A DNA stretch of 64,000 nucleotides, from the NCBI GenBank assembly GCA_017470055.1, contig JAFUFD010000054.1:1-64000 (forward strand), in the 5' to 3' direction. The position numbers and the translations under genes were made by a program. The stretch is from Prevotella sp. (GTDB taxonomy: Bacteria > Bacteroidota > Bacteroidia > Bacteroidales > Bacteroidaceae). Numbering within the stretch: position 1 is the first letter of the stretch; each line of letters starts with the position of its first letter. A model generated the notes under the pieces. The model did not search any database. It was not told the DNA's origin and saw only the letters and a program-made list of their open reading frames with translations. This document shows positions 7,604 through 16,924 of this stretch, piece after piece.

Positions 7604-8760
7604 TTCAACTTCTTTGTTATTTTTCTTTTCAGCTCTGCCTTTAGCCACCTGCAAGAAAAGCCTGGTGCCAACGACATAAACTTCATAAAATGTGCTATCT
7701 TAATCCCTGTGGCCTCCACGTTGTGCCACATTCCTTCATATCCACCTTTCAGATTGTAGTGTCCCATGTTTCCACGGTACTCCACCACACCCATCACTTT
7801 TCGTCCGTATTTCCTGTCCGAGTCGTTCAGCTTATACGTAAAATCGTCCGCAGGCAGTCCTAACTTTTCCACCAATATTGCTCCGCAAGCCCTATATGCC
7901 TTTTCCATACCCAACACTTTCAGGTACGTTCGTATCGCCTCGTGGTCTATATCCGCCTTGCAAGCATGCAGCATCATCGCCCAGTCACAAAACTGTCGCA
8001 GTCCAACGCCTAATTCCAGCAAATGATGATACAAATGCAGAAAAATATACAGCGAATGTAGCGTAGGCGTCAGCACCGACACTTTCACCCCCTCTATTTC
8101 CTGAACTCCAAAAGCATCGCGCATCAGTTCATCCCAATATTCCTCCTTTTTCTTATTGTATAGTTTTATCAATTTATGATGTTGCTCCAGCGGAACATCC
8201 TTGTATTCGAACTCCACATGGTGATGCCCTTCTGTTTCTTCATAAGTCACTCCCCATGCCTCCTGTATCAGTTGCTTTGTCCTTTCAAAGTCCTTTGCTT
8301 CTACATAAAAGTCGATATCCCCTGCCTGTCTCAACAATCCTAAGTCATCCGTTAACCCTTCACCTTGAACCATTAACCGCGAGTAAACGCTCGCTATCGT
8401 TTGTCCTTTCACCACAGCATATCTCACGCTATTCTTATTCAGCAGCGATGCCAGTTCTTTCAGCACTCCGTTCACATTTACGTTCTGCTGCTTGATTTGC
8501 TCCGACTGTCCTATCCACTCCATCTTCAACTGGAATGGCATTGCAACCGTGAGCCGTGCACTCGGATTAGCCGCTTCGCTCGTCGAAGAACCTTGAGCCA
8601 TTAACCTGTCTATGCCCGCAAGGCATATGCCTGCCACCGCCTGCCGCTGAGCCTCCTCAAACACCGTATACCACTCCTTCTCCGACGGCACCTGGCTCAA
8701 TGTATCTCGTCGTCCAAATGCTACCTGCAACAGTTCCTGCAAAAATTCAAACCGATTCAT
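7600..8760 (-). CDS. NTP_transf_5-type nucleotidyltransferase family protein
   Basis: The 386-residue protein fits the uncharacterised nucleotidyltransferase family often seen in Bacteroidales polysaccharide loci. It has VVKGQTIASVYSRL near residue 118 followed by the D-x-D metal motif GDIDFYV near 147, then the family GHHHVEFEYKDVPLEQHH segment. Its substrate is unknown. The stop overlaps the next glycosyltransferase (ATGA). Its start lies only 5 bases after the last gene of the RADAR operon, so the defence genes and this capsule gene probably share a transcript. Confidence 0.75.
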   Translation of the reverse strand: MNRFEFLQELLQVAFGRRDTLSQVPSEKEWYTVFEEAQRQAVAGICLAGIDRLMAQGSSTSEAANPSARLTVAMPFQLKMEWIGQSEQIKQQNVNVNGVLKELASLLNKNSVRYAVVKGQTIASVYSRLMVQGEGLTDDLGLLRQAGDIDFYVEAKDFERTKQLIQEAWGVTYEETEGHHHVEFEYKDVPLEQHHKLIKLYNKKKEEYWDELMRDAFGVQEIEGVKVSVLTPTLHSLYIFLHLYHHLLELGVGLRQFCDWAMMLHACKADIDHEAIRTYLKVLGMEKAYRACGAILVEKLGLPADDFTYKLNDSDRKYGRKVMGVVEYRGNMGHYNLKGGYEGMWHNVEATGIKIAHFMKFMSLAPGFSCRWLKAELKRKITKKLK

Positions 8761-8765
8761 TGGAG

Positions 8766-9401
8766 TTACTTGTTTATCATATTAGAGGCTATCTTCCAAA
8801 AATCTTCAATTTGTGGTTGAATGGCTGCCAGTTTATCAAAATTACCTTTTACTTTTTCAACCATATAACTTCTGGATGGTGATTGTTCGTGGGATATCTG
8901 ACTCAATTCATCGGACAGCCAACTTAGTTGATTTTCAAGCCGCCAAATGACGGCTTCATACAATGAAAGGAAATGGTCATAAATACCTGTATATAGTATT
9001 TTAAACGAACTAAAGTCATTGACTATCTGCACCCTCGTCTCTTCCAACATCTGACAGAGCGCAGCCGGGTCTTGGCCCTCCCTTAACCTTTCATAATAGA
9101 CTGTAAACTGTTTTGTATTCAGACGAGCCAACCTTGTAGACAGTTCTGTGCGTAACCTTTCCTTATGGGCTTCTTGTTGTCTTTTTGTCACCTCTTCCTT
9201 ATTGTACTCAATAGTCCTGTAGAGAATAACAAACGATATGAGTGCCGTCACACATCCTCCAGCATAGCTCCCCCAAAAGGCAATCCAATTGTCTGTCGTG
9301 CCAGCCACTTCAACACCTTCCACGCTTGACAACATAAGGCAGTTAATACCGATTGGCAACACTGGAACTATTATCCAAACCAGCCACATCCACCGCTTCA
9401 T
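8766..9401 (-). CDS. Two-TM membrane protein with cytoplasmic coiled coil (RADAR accessory candidate)
   Basis: The 211-residue protein opens with two transmembrane helices (about 4-24 and 42-62, including FWGSYAGGCVTALISFVIL), followed by a long charged helical region facing the cytoplasm. This layout resembles abortive-infection membrane proteins and, in outline, the SLATT-type accessory protein RdrD of some RADAR systems. I cannot show homology. It overlaps the TIR gene by ATGA and is the last gene of the six-gene operon. A membrane-disrupting effector or anchor is the plausible role. Confidence 0.6.
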   Translation of the reverse strand: MKRWMWLVWIIVPVLPIGINCLMLSSVEGVEVAGTTDNWIAFWGSYAGGCVTALISFVILYRTIEYNKEEVTKRQQEAHKERLRTELSTRLARLNTKQFTVYYERLREGQDPAALCQMLEETRVQIVNDFSSFKILYTGIYDHFLSLYEAVIWRLENQLSWLSDELSQISHEQSPSRSYMVEKVKGNFDKLAAIQPQIEDFWKIASNMINK

Positions 9402-10576
9402 ATTCTTACTCTTATCTGGTTCGACAAATCATTGAGTAACGTCTCATAATTCTGCTCCTTCATATCTTCAAGAGTATTACCATCAATTCTTGCCAAAAAA
9501 TCCACGATGATGGGCAATTTACTAATATAGTCATCCATAATTTCAGTCTTGCGCTTCAGCGTGAAATAATTGACTGTTTTGTCCTTCAGGCTGTCTTTAT
9601 AGATTCTGTCGCTCCGTTTTGTCTTCCAGTAATCTTCCAGTTCTTTCTCAAAACTATCCTCTCTAATTGTTAGATCTACAATAATTGGATGTATTCTCTT
9701 TTCATAATCGGGATGTTCCAAGATACCAGCAAGTTCATACATACAATAGAACGACTTAAGATAAGGCTTACTAAAGAGGATTACCACATGATACCCTCTT
9801 CTTATCCTATTCATAAACTCATGAATATCCGATCTATATCCACAATTCTCTTTGTCTCTCTGGTGGGGTATCCTCCTCATCCTAACGATGTCACACAACT
9901 GATCAACCGTATTGTTTGATTTCGCTTCCCAATTATACGAGAAATACACGTATGGAAGTGGTTCGCCCGACTGCAATGCTTCATAGAAACTTTGTGGTAT
10001 GGGGTCGAATTGTTGGTAGAAGTCAAAATATGCCGAATGTCTTTGCTCGTCCATTTTGTCTTCACCGCATATCCATACTCTTACATTCTCGCAGGTTTCC
10101 ATCATTTTACAGAACAATCCCAATTCTGCGTCGGTAACGCCACTCACTTCTTCATAGAAATTGGATACCACTATCAGTATCGGATTCTTCCGTCTCAGTT
10201 TCTCAAAGTAGTCTGTATAAATATCATACGCATCCTTCTCGTCGCTCAGGTCTAATTTAGTGGCAAACTCCCGTAGTACCTTGTCATTATATACAGATTT
10301 GGCTATGTCTATTACCATTCTGCTAAGAAAATGCCGTTCTCCTGGGTTTATAGTAAACCTGAGCAGTTTATAGTTTCTGACTTGCCGTTTAGAATATTTC
10401 CTGCCGAACCTGTCAAGTACATCTTTCAACTGCCTGTCGAAGCACAAGTGGGTGCTTGTATCAAACAGCCTCAGAAAACAGTCTTCGTCAGATAAAAAAC
10501 TTTTCTCTTCAGAAGGATCCGCAGGGAGGACGCCGGTACTTGAGATAAGGTTATCCATGTCCTTAATTGTTGTCAA
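9398..10576 (-). CDS. TIR-domain protein
   Basis: The 392-residue protein has a C-terminal TIR domain from about residue 207: VYFSYNW (box 1) near 210, GYRSDIHEFMNRI near 247, VVILFSKPYLKSFYCMYELAG near 264-284. The glutamate at about 281 is at the position of the catalytic Glu of NAD-cleaving TIRs. The first 200 residues are not a recognised sensor. The segment PILIVVSNFYEEVSGV...VRVWICGED resembles a P-loop NTPase core without a Walker A motif. It overlaps the upstream NTPase by 14 bases and the next gene by ATGA. NAD depletion or NAD-derived signalling on infection is inferred. Confidence 0.8.
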   Translation of the reverse strand: MTTIKDMDNLISSTGVLPADPSEEKSFLSDEDCFLRLFDTSTHLCFDRQLKDVLDRFGRKYSKRQVRNYKLLRFTINPGERHFLSRMVIDIAKSVYNDKVLREFATKLDLSDEKDAYDIYTDYFEKLRRKNPILIVVSNFYEEVSGVTDAELGLFCKMMETCENVRVWICGEDKMDEQRHSAYFDFYQQFDPIPQSFYEALQSGEPLPYVYFSYNWEAKSNNTVDQLCDIVRMRRIPHQRDKENCGYRSDIHEFMNRIRRGYHVVILFSKPYLKSFYCMYELAGILEHPDYEKRIHPIIVDLTIREDSFEKELEDYWKTKRSDRIYKDSLKDKTVNYFTLKRKTEIMDDYISKLPIIVDFLARIDGNTLEDMKEQNYETLLNDLSNQIRVRI

Positions 10577-13500
10577 GTTCGTACAGGTAATGAAGCATAC
10601 TTCGTCTGATTTGCTGCTGTGCCATCAGGTCGTCCATCGTATCAAGAGCCTTTTCCAGTAGGTTATTACTCTTGTCGTACTTCCTGATGGCATTATATGC
10701 TGCGACTAGGTTACTAAGTGTCCTTGATGCAAGAAACATCCGGTTCTCTCCTTTATGTTCTGCTTTTGCAAAACGACACATCCACGTCATCACATCTTCG
10801 GGATGTTCTGCCGCACTGTCTTTCATAAACTCCAGAAACTGGTTGCCGGCATAAGCAAAGACCTTGCCGCTTGCATAGGTATTGACAAACCAACGGGTAT
10901 CTTCCCAGTTCAAGTCCTCCAGATCATTAACAAAGTAGTCGTATACTTTGCCGACCTCTTCATCCTCGCTATCAGCACACCACTCTGCTACAGGCTTTAC
11001 ATATTTAAAGAATTTAGTCACTGTGTCCTTGTCAAAGTATCGGATAATACTTTCTTTGGCCTTGTCTGAACGCATCAGCAAGTCATGTAGCAGTTTCTTG
11101 GCATCAACCTTTCCTCTCACCCATGCTATCCACAACAGTTGCGATAGCGTGTCATGTGACTCTGGCACGTCATACAGACTGATAAAAAATGATTTTAATT
11201 CTTCAAACTTGACGTTAATGAAATAAACCAGCGGATGTAGCCGCCCCAAAGGTATACTAACTAGCGATGGCGTTCTTTCCTTCATCAGTTTCATATATAG
11301 TTTGAAGTTCCTGTCAACATCAAGATGGTTGAGCAATGCTTGCTGTAAGATAATGGCTCCCTTCGTGGCAGGGCTGCCATCTACGCAGGTTTCAAGAGCA
11401 TCAAATATTTGTTGTCCATATTCTGTCATCTTATAGCACATTATCAAATGGAAAGCGGCATTGCCTCGCGCTCTGTTGATGCCTGTATTATATACGTCCT
11501 GTCGTGTCTCTAGATTGTCACCTTTATGGCTTTCTTCTGGATATTCCTTGACGATACAACACATAAATTCCATCATCGTCTCACTGACCGCATTTCTCTT
11601 AATGAAGTAGTCCATTTCCCTTAGGACATCCATTATCGGATAATAGTTCTCCGCTGATGTAAGGTCTTCCATCAGTTCTGATATAAGTCTGTCCGCCAAG
11701 TGTTGTATGGTCTTTACAGAATAGTCTGCCTTCATCAGACCGATAATGCCATAGGCTGCATACTCTCTGTTTATTTCTCGGTCTTCAAGTATTGCTTCTA
11801 TAACATCTATATATTGGTTGGGATCTTCTGTAACTACCGATTGGAAGTTCATGCATTCGCCTTGTCTCGTTGGTCTTTCATCAAAACCAGGCGAGTTCGA
11901 CTCATATTTTTTAAAGGCTTTCAGCATGTCTTTCTTTTTCATGAGTTTCATTGTTTCCTGCCTATGAGAGCCCCAGCCCGACTTAGTGTAAATCTTATAT
12001 GGTTCATGCACGTCTGCCTTGCCTAATTCGCGTTCCATTCTCTGCAAGAAGTGCCAGTCTTCATTATTTTCTCTCTTAAGGTAGTCTGGAGGTATGACTG
12101 TCAGATACTCTTGCTTTCTTCGACCTATATGGTAAAGGGGTAGTTCCTGATGTTCCCGGAATATAGGTAGTGGTGTCTTCTCCCATTGTGGGGCTACCGT
12201 CGATACTACGCCCAGCGCTTTTTTCTTCTCTTCATCTGTCATCAGGGGGAATGTATCATCTAGTATTCGCACCATCTGGTATGACAATTTGCTGTCGAGT
12301 TCTTCAAGGAGTTCCTTTTTTGTAAGAATACTCATTGCTTCCGTCTTGAATTTTCCTAGGTTCATCCGGCACATTCGTAGACCCATATAGTAAATGATGC
12401 ACCTTTCATCGTGCAGGCACTCATTTACTATTGCTTTGAAAACGTCAGGGTCTTCTTCAATAGCCTTTGATGCATACTCCAAATAGTCAATCACCAACTT
12501 CTCATGGTTGTTGTAATAACTGCTGTCGTTATAGGTAAAGTATGCATGGCTCTCCTGATGAAGAAATACGTCATCTTTTCCGTATTTACTCACATCGTCT
12601 ATCAGTCGGATGGCTTTTAGGTAAGTCTCTGATGTTCTTTTCTTGTCGCTATCAAACAAGTTTTCCAAAATCGAAAATGCTTGGCTGTCCAGATACACAA
12701 CGCGAAATACAAAACCTTCGATATCTTTCTCTGCCATCTGTTTTTCCAGTTCTTTTCCGATATGCTCTAAGAGTACTTTTTCTACATAATCATAATCTAC
12801 TGATGCAAGGCGCTCCAGATAGTCGTTATATTTAAGAGGCTCGTCTCCTTTGGCATTTTCGTAAAGGGGTATAAGGCTTGTCAGTCCATTGGTATCCGAA
12901 AAACGTTCAGCGACATCCATCCAATTACGGTTCCATGCAGTTTCTCCTTCTCTGATTTGTGACAGCAGGAAAGATGCCACAGAATGGCAGTCAAATATCA
13001 TCACGTTCTCACACATAGACTTAACTGTCTGAACGGTGTTTTCATTTCCTGCTAGCAATTGATTGCTTATAAAAGGATGCCCTGAAACATATTCAAACCA
13101 GCCTTTCCTATATACTGCCTCCATAAACATGCTGCAATAGGTGTCATCAGTCAACACATATTGCCCTACAAAATGTTTCTCTTCTTCGGTAGGCAGTTCA
13201 AATCCTGCCATTGTCGTCAGTATAAGCATCTTGATATGGACTCTGTATTTAGGGGCTCCGTCAACAAGTATTCTCTTCACCTCCTGCAAATACTGATTTT
13301 CATCTGCCTCTCGTATGTAGGTAAAATACTGTTTAACACGGTTTCTGACGTAAAGTCCCTGATGTTCACTATCAAGCAGTTTCGCCATGGTTTGACCTGA
13401 AGTAACTAATAGCCTAGCCGATATATAGTCGGCTAACGATTGATGGACAAAAGAGATATACCCACTTCTGGCTGTATCGGTCAGAATATTTTCACTTATC

Positions 13501-14387
13501 AAATAAGACAGTTCCTTTGTATAGCGATCTTCGAGAGCTTTTCTGCTGCATGCCAGACTTGACGACTTGTTTAGCGATGCCGTAATTTCATTCAGGCATT
13601 CTATCAAAGAGGTGGTTGTGATATTAGCTTTTTTGTCTGCTACTTCAGATATCTTTTTTCTCCATAGGGTATCCAGCAGCGACTGCAATGTTGTGATCTG
13701 GTCGTCTTCACGCCCGTATTCCAAAAACAGTTCCAGATTAATTGGTACGCTTAGGAAGGACAGCATTTTACTGCCCTCGGAATATTCACGCATACCGAAT
13801 TCGCGTAAAATTCTATTTACTTCCTCTGCCTTAAGGTTCCCAAGACTTATCTTTTTCTTGTATTTGTATTTACTCAACACAGGGTCAAAATCAAGGTCGT
13901 ATGGTCGACACGACACTATGACGCAAGCATTTTTCGCCTGGCATACGGCATTAATCAACTGATCAAGCAGGTTAATTGGCTTGCGGTCTGCAGACAACGT
14001 TTTCGACAAAGCATCAATTTGGTCTATTACCAACACTGGCCACAAACCGCATCCAGAAAGACTTTGGAACTCCTGTTCATACCGTGCAATAAAGTCATTC
14101 GCATCGATGCTGTCAAAGTCCACAAGGTCTGCTTTCAAGGCGAAAACAGGGAACTTCTCATGCTGCTCCATCTCCTTTAGCAGATTCTGAAGTACCACCG
14201 TTTTCCCCTGACCTGCCGTTCCTGTTAACAGACATATTTTATGGTCTTCACGTGCTGGTATCGTACTGAGAATCCAGTGTACTATATCGTGAGTCTCAGC
14301 CCTGTCTACTGCCACCTTCCCTTTAAACAGGTGCTGGCTCGAAGATAGTTGCAGTGTATTGATGTCAAATTCCGTCATTCCGCTCAT
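10563..14387 (-). CDS. Large STAND/NACHT-like NTPase with helical-repeat C-terminus
   Basis: The 1274-residue protein begins with an NTPase domain. Walker A GTAGQGKT lies at about 56-63, Walker B VLVIDQIDAL at about 118-127, and the sensor CVIVSCRPYDLDFDP at about 155-169, of the STAND type. About 900 residues of alpha-helical repeat-like sequence follow, the usual place for ligand or phage-protein recognition. No separate effector domain is visible, so the effector may be the TIR or membrane protein encoded next. It overlaps rdrB by ATGA and the TIR gene by 14 bases. I know of no RADAR system described with such a partner. Confidence 0.75.
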   Translation of the reverse strand: MSGMTEFDINTLQLSSSQHLFKGKVAVDRAETHDIVHWILSTIPAREDHKICLLTGTAGQGKTVVLQNLLKEMEQHEKFPVFALKADLVDFDSIDANDFIARYEQEFQSLSGCGLWPVLVIDQIDALSKTLSADRKPINLLDQLINAVCQAKNACVIVSCRPYDLDFDPVLSKYKYKKKISLGNLKAEEVNRILREFGMREYSEGSKMLSFLSVPINLELFLEYGREDDQITTLQSLLDTLWRKKISEVADKKANITTTSLIECLNEITASLNKSSSLACSRKALEDRYTKELSYLISENILTDTARSGYISFVHQSLADYISARLLVTSGQTMAKLLDSEHQGLYVRNRVKQYFTYIREADENQYLQEVKRILVDGAPKYRVHIKMLILTTMAGFELPTEEEKHFVGQYVLTDDTYCSMFMEAVYRKGWFEYVSGHPFISNQLLAGNENTVQTVKSMCENVMIFDCHSVASFLLSQIREGETAWNRNWMDVAERFSDTNGLTSLIPLYENAKGDEPLKYNDYLERLASVDYDYVEKVLLEHIGKELEKQMAEKDIEGFVFRVVYLDSQAFSILENLFDSDKKRTSETYLKAIRLIDDVSKYGKDDVFLHQESHAYFTYNDSSYYNNHEKLVIDYLEYASKAIEEDPDVFKAIVNECLHDERCIIYYMGLRMCRMNLGKFKTEAMSILTKKELLEELDSKLSYQMVRILDDTFPLMTDEEKKKALGVVSTVAPQWEKTPLPIFREHQELPLYHIGRRKQEYLTVIPPDYLKRENNEDWHFLQRMERELGKADVHEPYKIYTKSGWGSHRQETMKLMKKKDMLKAFKKYESNSPGFDERPTRQGECMNFQSVVTEDPNQYIDVIEAILEDREINREYAAYGIIGLMKADYSVKTIQHLADRLISELMEDLTSAENYYPIMDVLREMDYFIKRNAVSETMMEFMCCIVKEYPEESHKGDNLETRQDVYNTGINRARGNAAFHLIMCYKMTEYGQQIFDALETCVDGSPATKGAIILQQALLNHLDVDRNFKLYMKLMKERTPSLVSIPLGRLHPLVYFINVKFEELKSFFISLYDVPESHDTLSQLLWIAWVRGKVDAKKLLHDLLMRSDKAKESIIRYFDKDTVTKFFKYVKPVAEWCADSEDEEVGKVYDYFVNDLEDLNWEDTRWFVNTYASGKVFAYAGNQFLEFMKDSAAEHPEDVMTWMCRFAKAEHKGENRMFLASRTLSNLVAAYNAIRKYDKSNNLLEKALDTMDDLMAQQQIRRSMLHYLYELDNN

Positions 14388-16924
14388 CGTTTTACAAATC
14401 TTTGTTGTTGTCCAAACATCCTCACATCGTCAAGCCAATCGTATATCTGTTTAGGCGACAGTTGCTCCATTTTACAGTATTTTTCTTCCAACGCCTTAGC
14501 CATCACAGCGTACTCTCGCTCTATCGAAGTGGAGAACACTCCTGCATCATCGGTATTGATGGACACTGACAGATAGTGTTTATTGTTATCATCTTTTCCT
14601 ATGCCTTCATTATAGAATCGTGTAATAGGATGCTCAGCAAAATCCGTTACCTCACCTATCTTATAGTTAGAGGTTGGGTTACATTCTATTGCCAAGTGTC
14701 TGGCTTCTGCATCGCATAGTTTCCGCTCTCTGACGAGTTCTAAAGTTTTGACAAACGCTTCCGTTATAGGATATTCTATGACAGTCTTACCCTTTTCCTT
14801 CATCTTCCGATTGAAATGATAATAACAGTAAAGTTTCCTTGCCTCTACATCGTCCCTGGCTTTATCTATTTCGCTATCACCTGTCACCAGGTTATTCCGG
14901 TCCCATTCATCCACACTCACAGCCTGAACAGGGTACGCTCCTGGAACCTGATAGCAGAATGGGTTGTCTCCCCGTAATAGCCATGAGTGATAATAGGTAT
15001 TGATGGAAGATATTGGTAGTCGGTTGTCTGTCTGCTTCCTGAAATAATACTCATATTCCCGTTCCAACTGTGGCACCAGCACAAACGGGTCGCCAAGGTC
15101 TTTGCCTTCATGGTACAGCCATGCCACATTGTCAAGAACCATCTGTAGTGGCAAAGCTACAACATAGTTCCGTTTTTGGTAGTAGGTTGCAACATCCACA
15201 CCTAACACCAGCGCATGTCCAAGCCTATCACCTTCTCCAAACTGCATGTATCTGATGACCTCATCGTATGCCCTAAGTCCATCGACCACGTCCATAAAGT
15301 CCTCACCTACATGATAGGTCATACCTAAGTCATTGGAGCGGTTCACGACAGTGTCATTGATGGAATGCCGCCGCAGGTATCGGAAGGCTTGTGCAAAAAC
15401 CTCAGGGCGTGCTAAAATCTCTGAATTCGCAGCGTCAACACCAACGACCCTATCACTTTTCTCTAACAAATTGAAGTTCCTATAATTGTAGATAGCCTTT
15501 GCCTGTCTCTTAACCTTTTCTCGCAATGCATGATGTCTTGGAACCAGTTCTTGCAAGTGTTCCTTCGTCTTGTCGTCAGCCTTGATAAAATGGTAAATAT
15601 AGTGATACTGCCAACCTTCGCCTTTATCAAACTGTGGATTATGTACGTCGTCATCTGTCTTTTTTATCTGCCGGCGCACTCCTTCAGCGGTTTCCTTAGG
15701 CACAATTCGAGATTCCATATATCGTTTGTCGGGACCTGTTTTCAGGAAATTGCCAATAGCCAGTTGGGCAACGAGTCTTTCATAGATAGTTTCGTCTTTA
15801 ACAAATGCTGTCTTTCTTCCCTCGTATGTTGCGAAATTATCAAAACCTACGCCTTCATTCAACTGAACCATCTCCATTCTCAGTCGGGTTTTGATGACAA
15901 GATAAGCAGTCAACAATCCTTCTTGTTGATGGGTTAGTTTTCCTTCATAACATCTTCTCAGCAACCAATAGAGCAAACGTCTTTCTCCAGATAATACGGA
16001 ATAAAGGCTATCACCATCTCTATACGGAGTGTTGCCGACGATGGCATAGTCTGGTATATCATAGCCATCATCACACCTGTTATATCGTTTCCCGTATGCT
16101 TGTCGGTAACTGTCTATGTTTTCCTGTAGCGTCATGCTGTCGGAGGTGACCTCCAGTCGATTTTGTGTCCGCAATATTGTAAACACTATATCCTTTACAT
16201 CCTGAGCATGGGCTTGTGTCTCAGCAAACAGGTAGAGTCTGATAGCTGCAGCCTTCATTACCTGATGATACAGGTCATTCACATAGTCTTCCATCTGTAC
16301 CGTAACTTGCACGTGTTGCCTCTTACCAAACATCTCAAACTCCTTGGCTCGGTTTTGTATTGAATTCATCAGACTGAGCCAGTTTAAATCGAAGTTTAGT
16401 GAAGTTCCCTTCAGATGGGCATGCAGTTCGGTCAATGGCCTGTTATAAATCTCTTCAAGCGCCGGGTGCTCTGTTCTGAGGTATGGATGCCAGTCAAACA
16501 TGGTCCTCACTCGATGTTGTTTGGCATCGTAAGCAGCCGTCAAAGCAGTGGTAAAAAGATCCTCACCCAATTGCATGGACAGTTCATGCCATCCCATGAC
16601 ACCATTATATTTACACGCTGGATGGTCGTTCTTTAAAAATAGTCTTTCTTCAGCATATCTCAGAACCACATTGAACAGAGAGTCCCTTTTACTGTATTTG
16701 TAGTAAGGACTATGCTTCTCTTTCAACCAGTTGGTTCGCAATAGCGCTTCTACACCTCTGATCTGGTCTAGTGTCAGTGCTGGGTGATCATGTCGGTAGA
16801 GAAAGACAAAATCCTCCCCTGTAGCCATTTCTAATAAGGAATGGCACGACCACGCCAGACAATCACGGAGTATCCGTTCACTGTTCAGGCGCTGCCAAAG
16901 GGTTTTCAGCGTGTTCTCCAACAT
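14384..16924 (-). CDS. rdrB: RADAR adenosine deaminase RdrB
   Basis: The 846-residue protein is a divergent adenosine deaminase of the size known for RdrB. All metal and catalytic elements are present: HAH at about 168-170, HVGE at about 538-541, GDRLGHAL with His at about 570, and SINTDDAGVF with the Asp pair at about 792-793. RADAR RdrB is reported to deaminate adenosine nucleotides or RNA and to assemble with RdrA into very large complexes. It overlaps rdrA by 47 bases and the following NTPase by ATGA. Large insertions between the motifs match the RdrB pattern rather than housekeeping Add. Confidence 0.9.
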   Translation of the reverse strand: MLENTLKTLWQRLNSERILRDCLAWSCHSLLEMATGEDFVFLYRHDHPALTLDQIRGVEALLRTNWLKEKHSPYYKYSKRDSLFNVVLRYAEERLFLKNDHPACKYNGVMGWHELSMQLGEDLFTTALTAAYDAKQHRVRTMFDWHPYLRTEHPALEEIYNRPLTELHAHLKGTSLNFDLNWLSLMNSIQNRAKEFEMFGKRQHVQVTVQMEDYVNDLYHQVMKAAAIRLYLFAETQAHAQDVKDIVFTILRTQNRLEVTSDSMTLQENIDSYRQAYGKRYNRCDDGYDIPDYAIVGNTPYRDGDSLYSVLSGERRLLYWLLRRCYEGKLTHQQEGLLTAYLVIKTRLRMEMVQLNEGVGFDNFATYEGRKTAFVKDETIYERLVAQLAIGNFLKTGPDKRYMESRIVPKETAEGVRRQIKKTDDDVHNPQFDKGEGWQYHYIYHFIKADDKTKEHLQELVPRHHALREKVKRQAKAIYNYRNFNLLEKSDRVVGVDAANSEILARPEVFAQAFRYLRRHSINDTVVNRSNDLGMTYHVGEDFMDVVDGLRAYDEVIRYMQFGEGDRLGHALVLGVDVATYYQKRNYVVALPLQMVLDNVAWLYHEGKDLGDPFVLVPQLEREYEYYFRKQTDNRLPISSINTYYHSWLLRGDNPFCYQVPGAYPVQAVSVDEWDRNNLVTGDSEIDKARDDVEARKLYCYYHFNRKMKEKGKTVIEYPITEAFVKTLELVRERKLCDAEARHLAIECNPTSNYKIGEVTDFAEHPITRFYNEGIGKDDNNKHYLSVSINTDDAGVFSTSIEREYAVMAKALEEKYCKMEQLSPKQIYDWLDDVRMFGQQQRFVKR

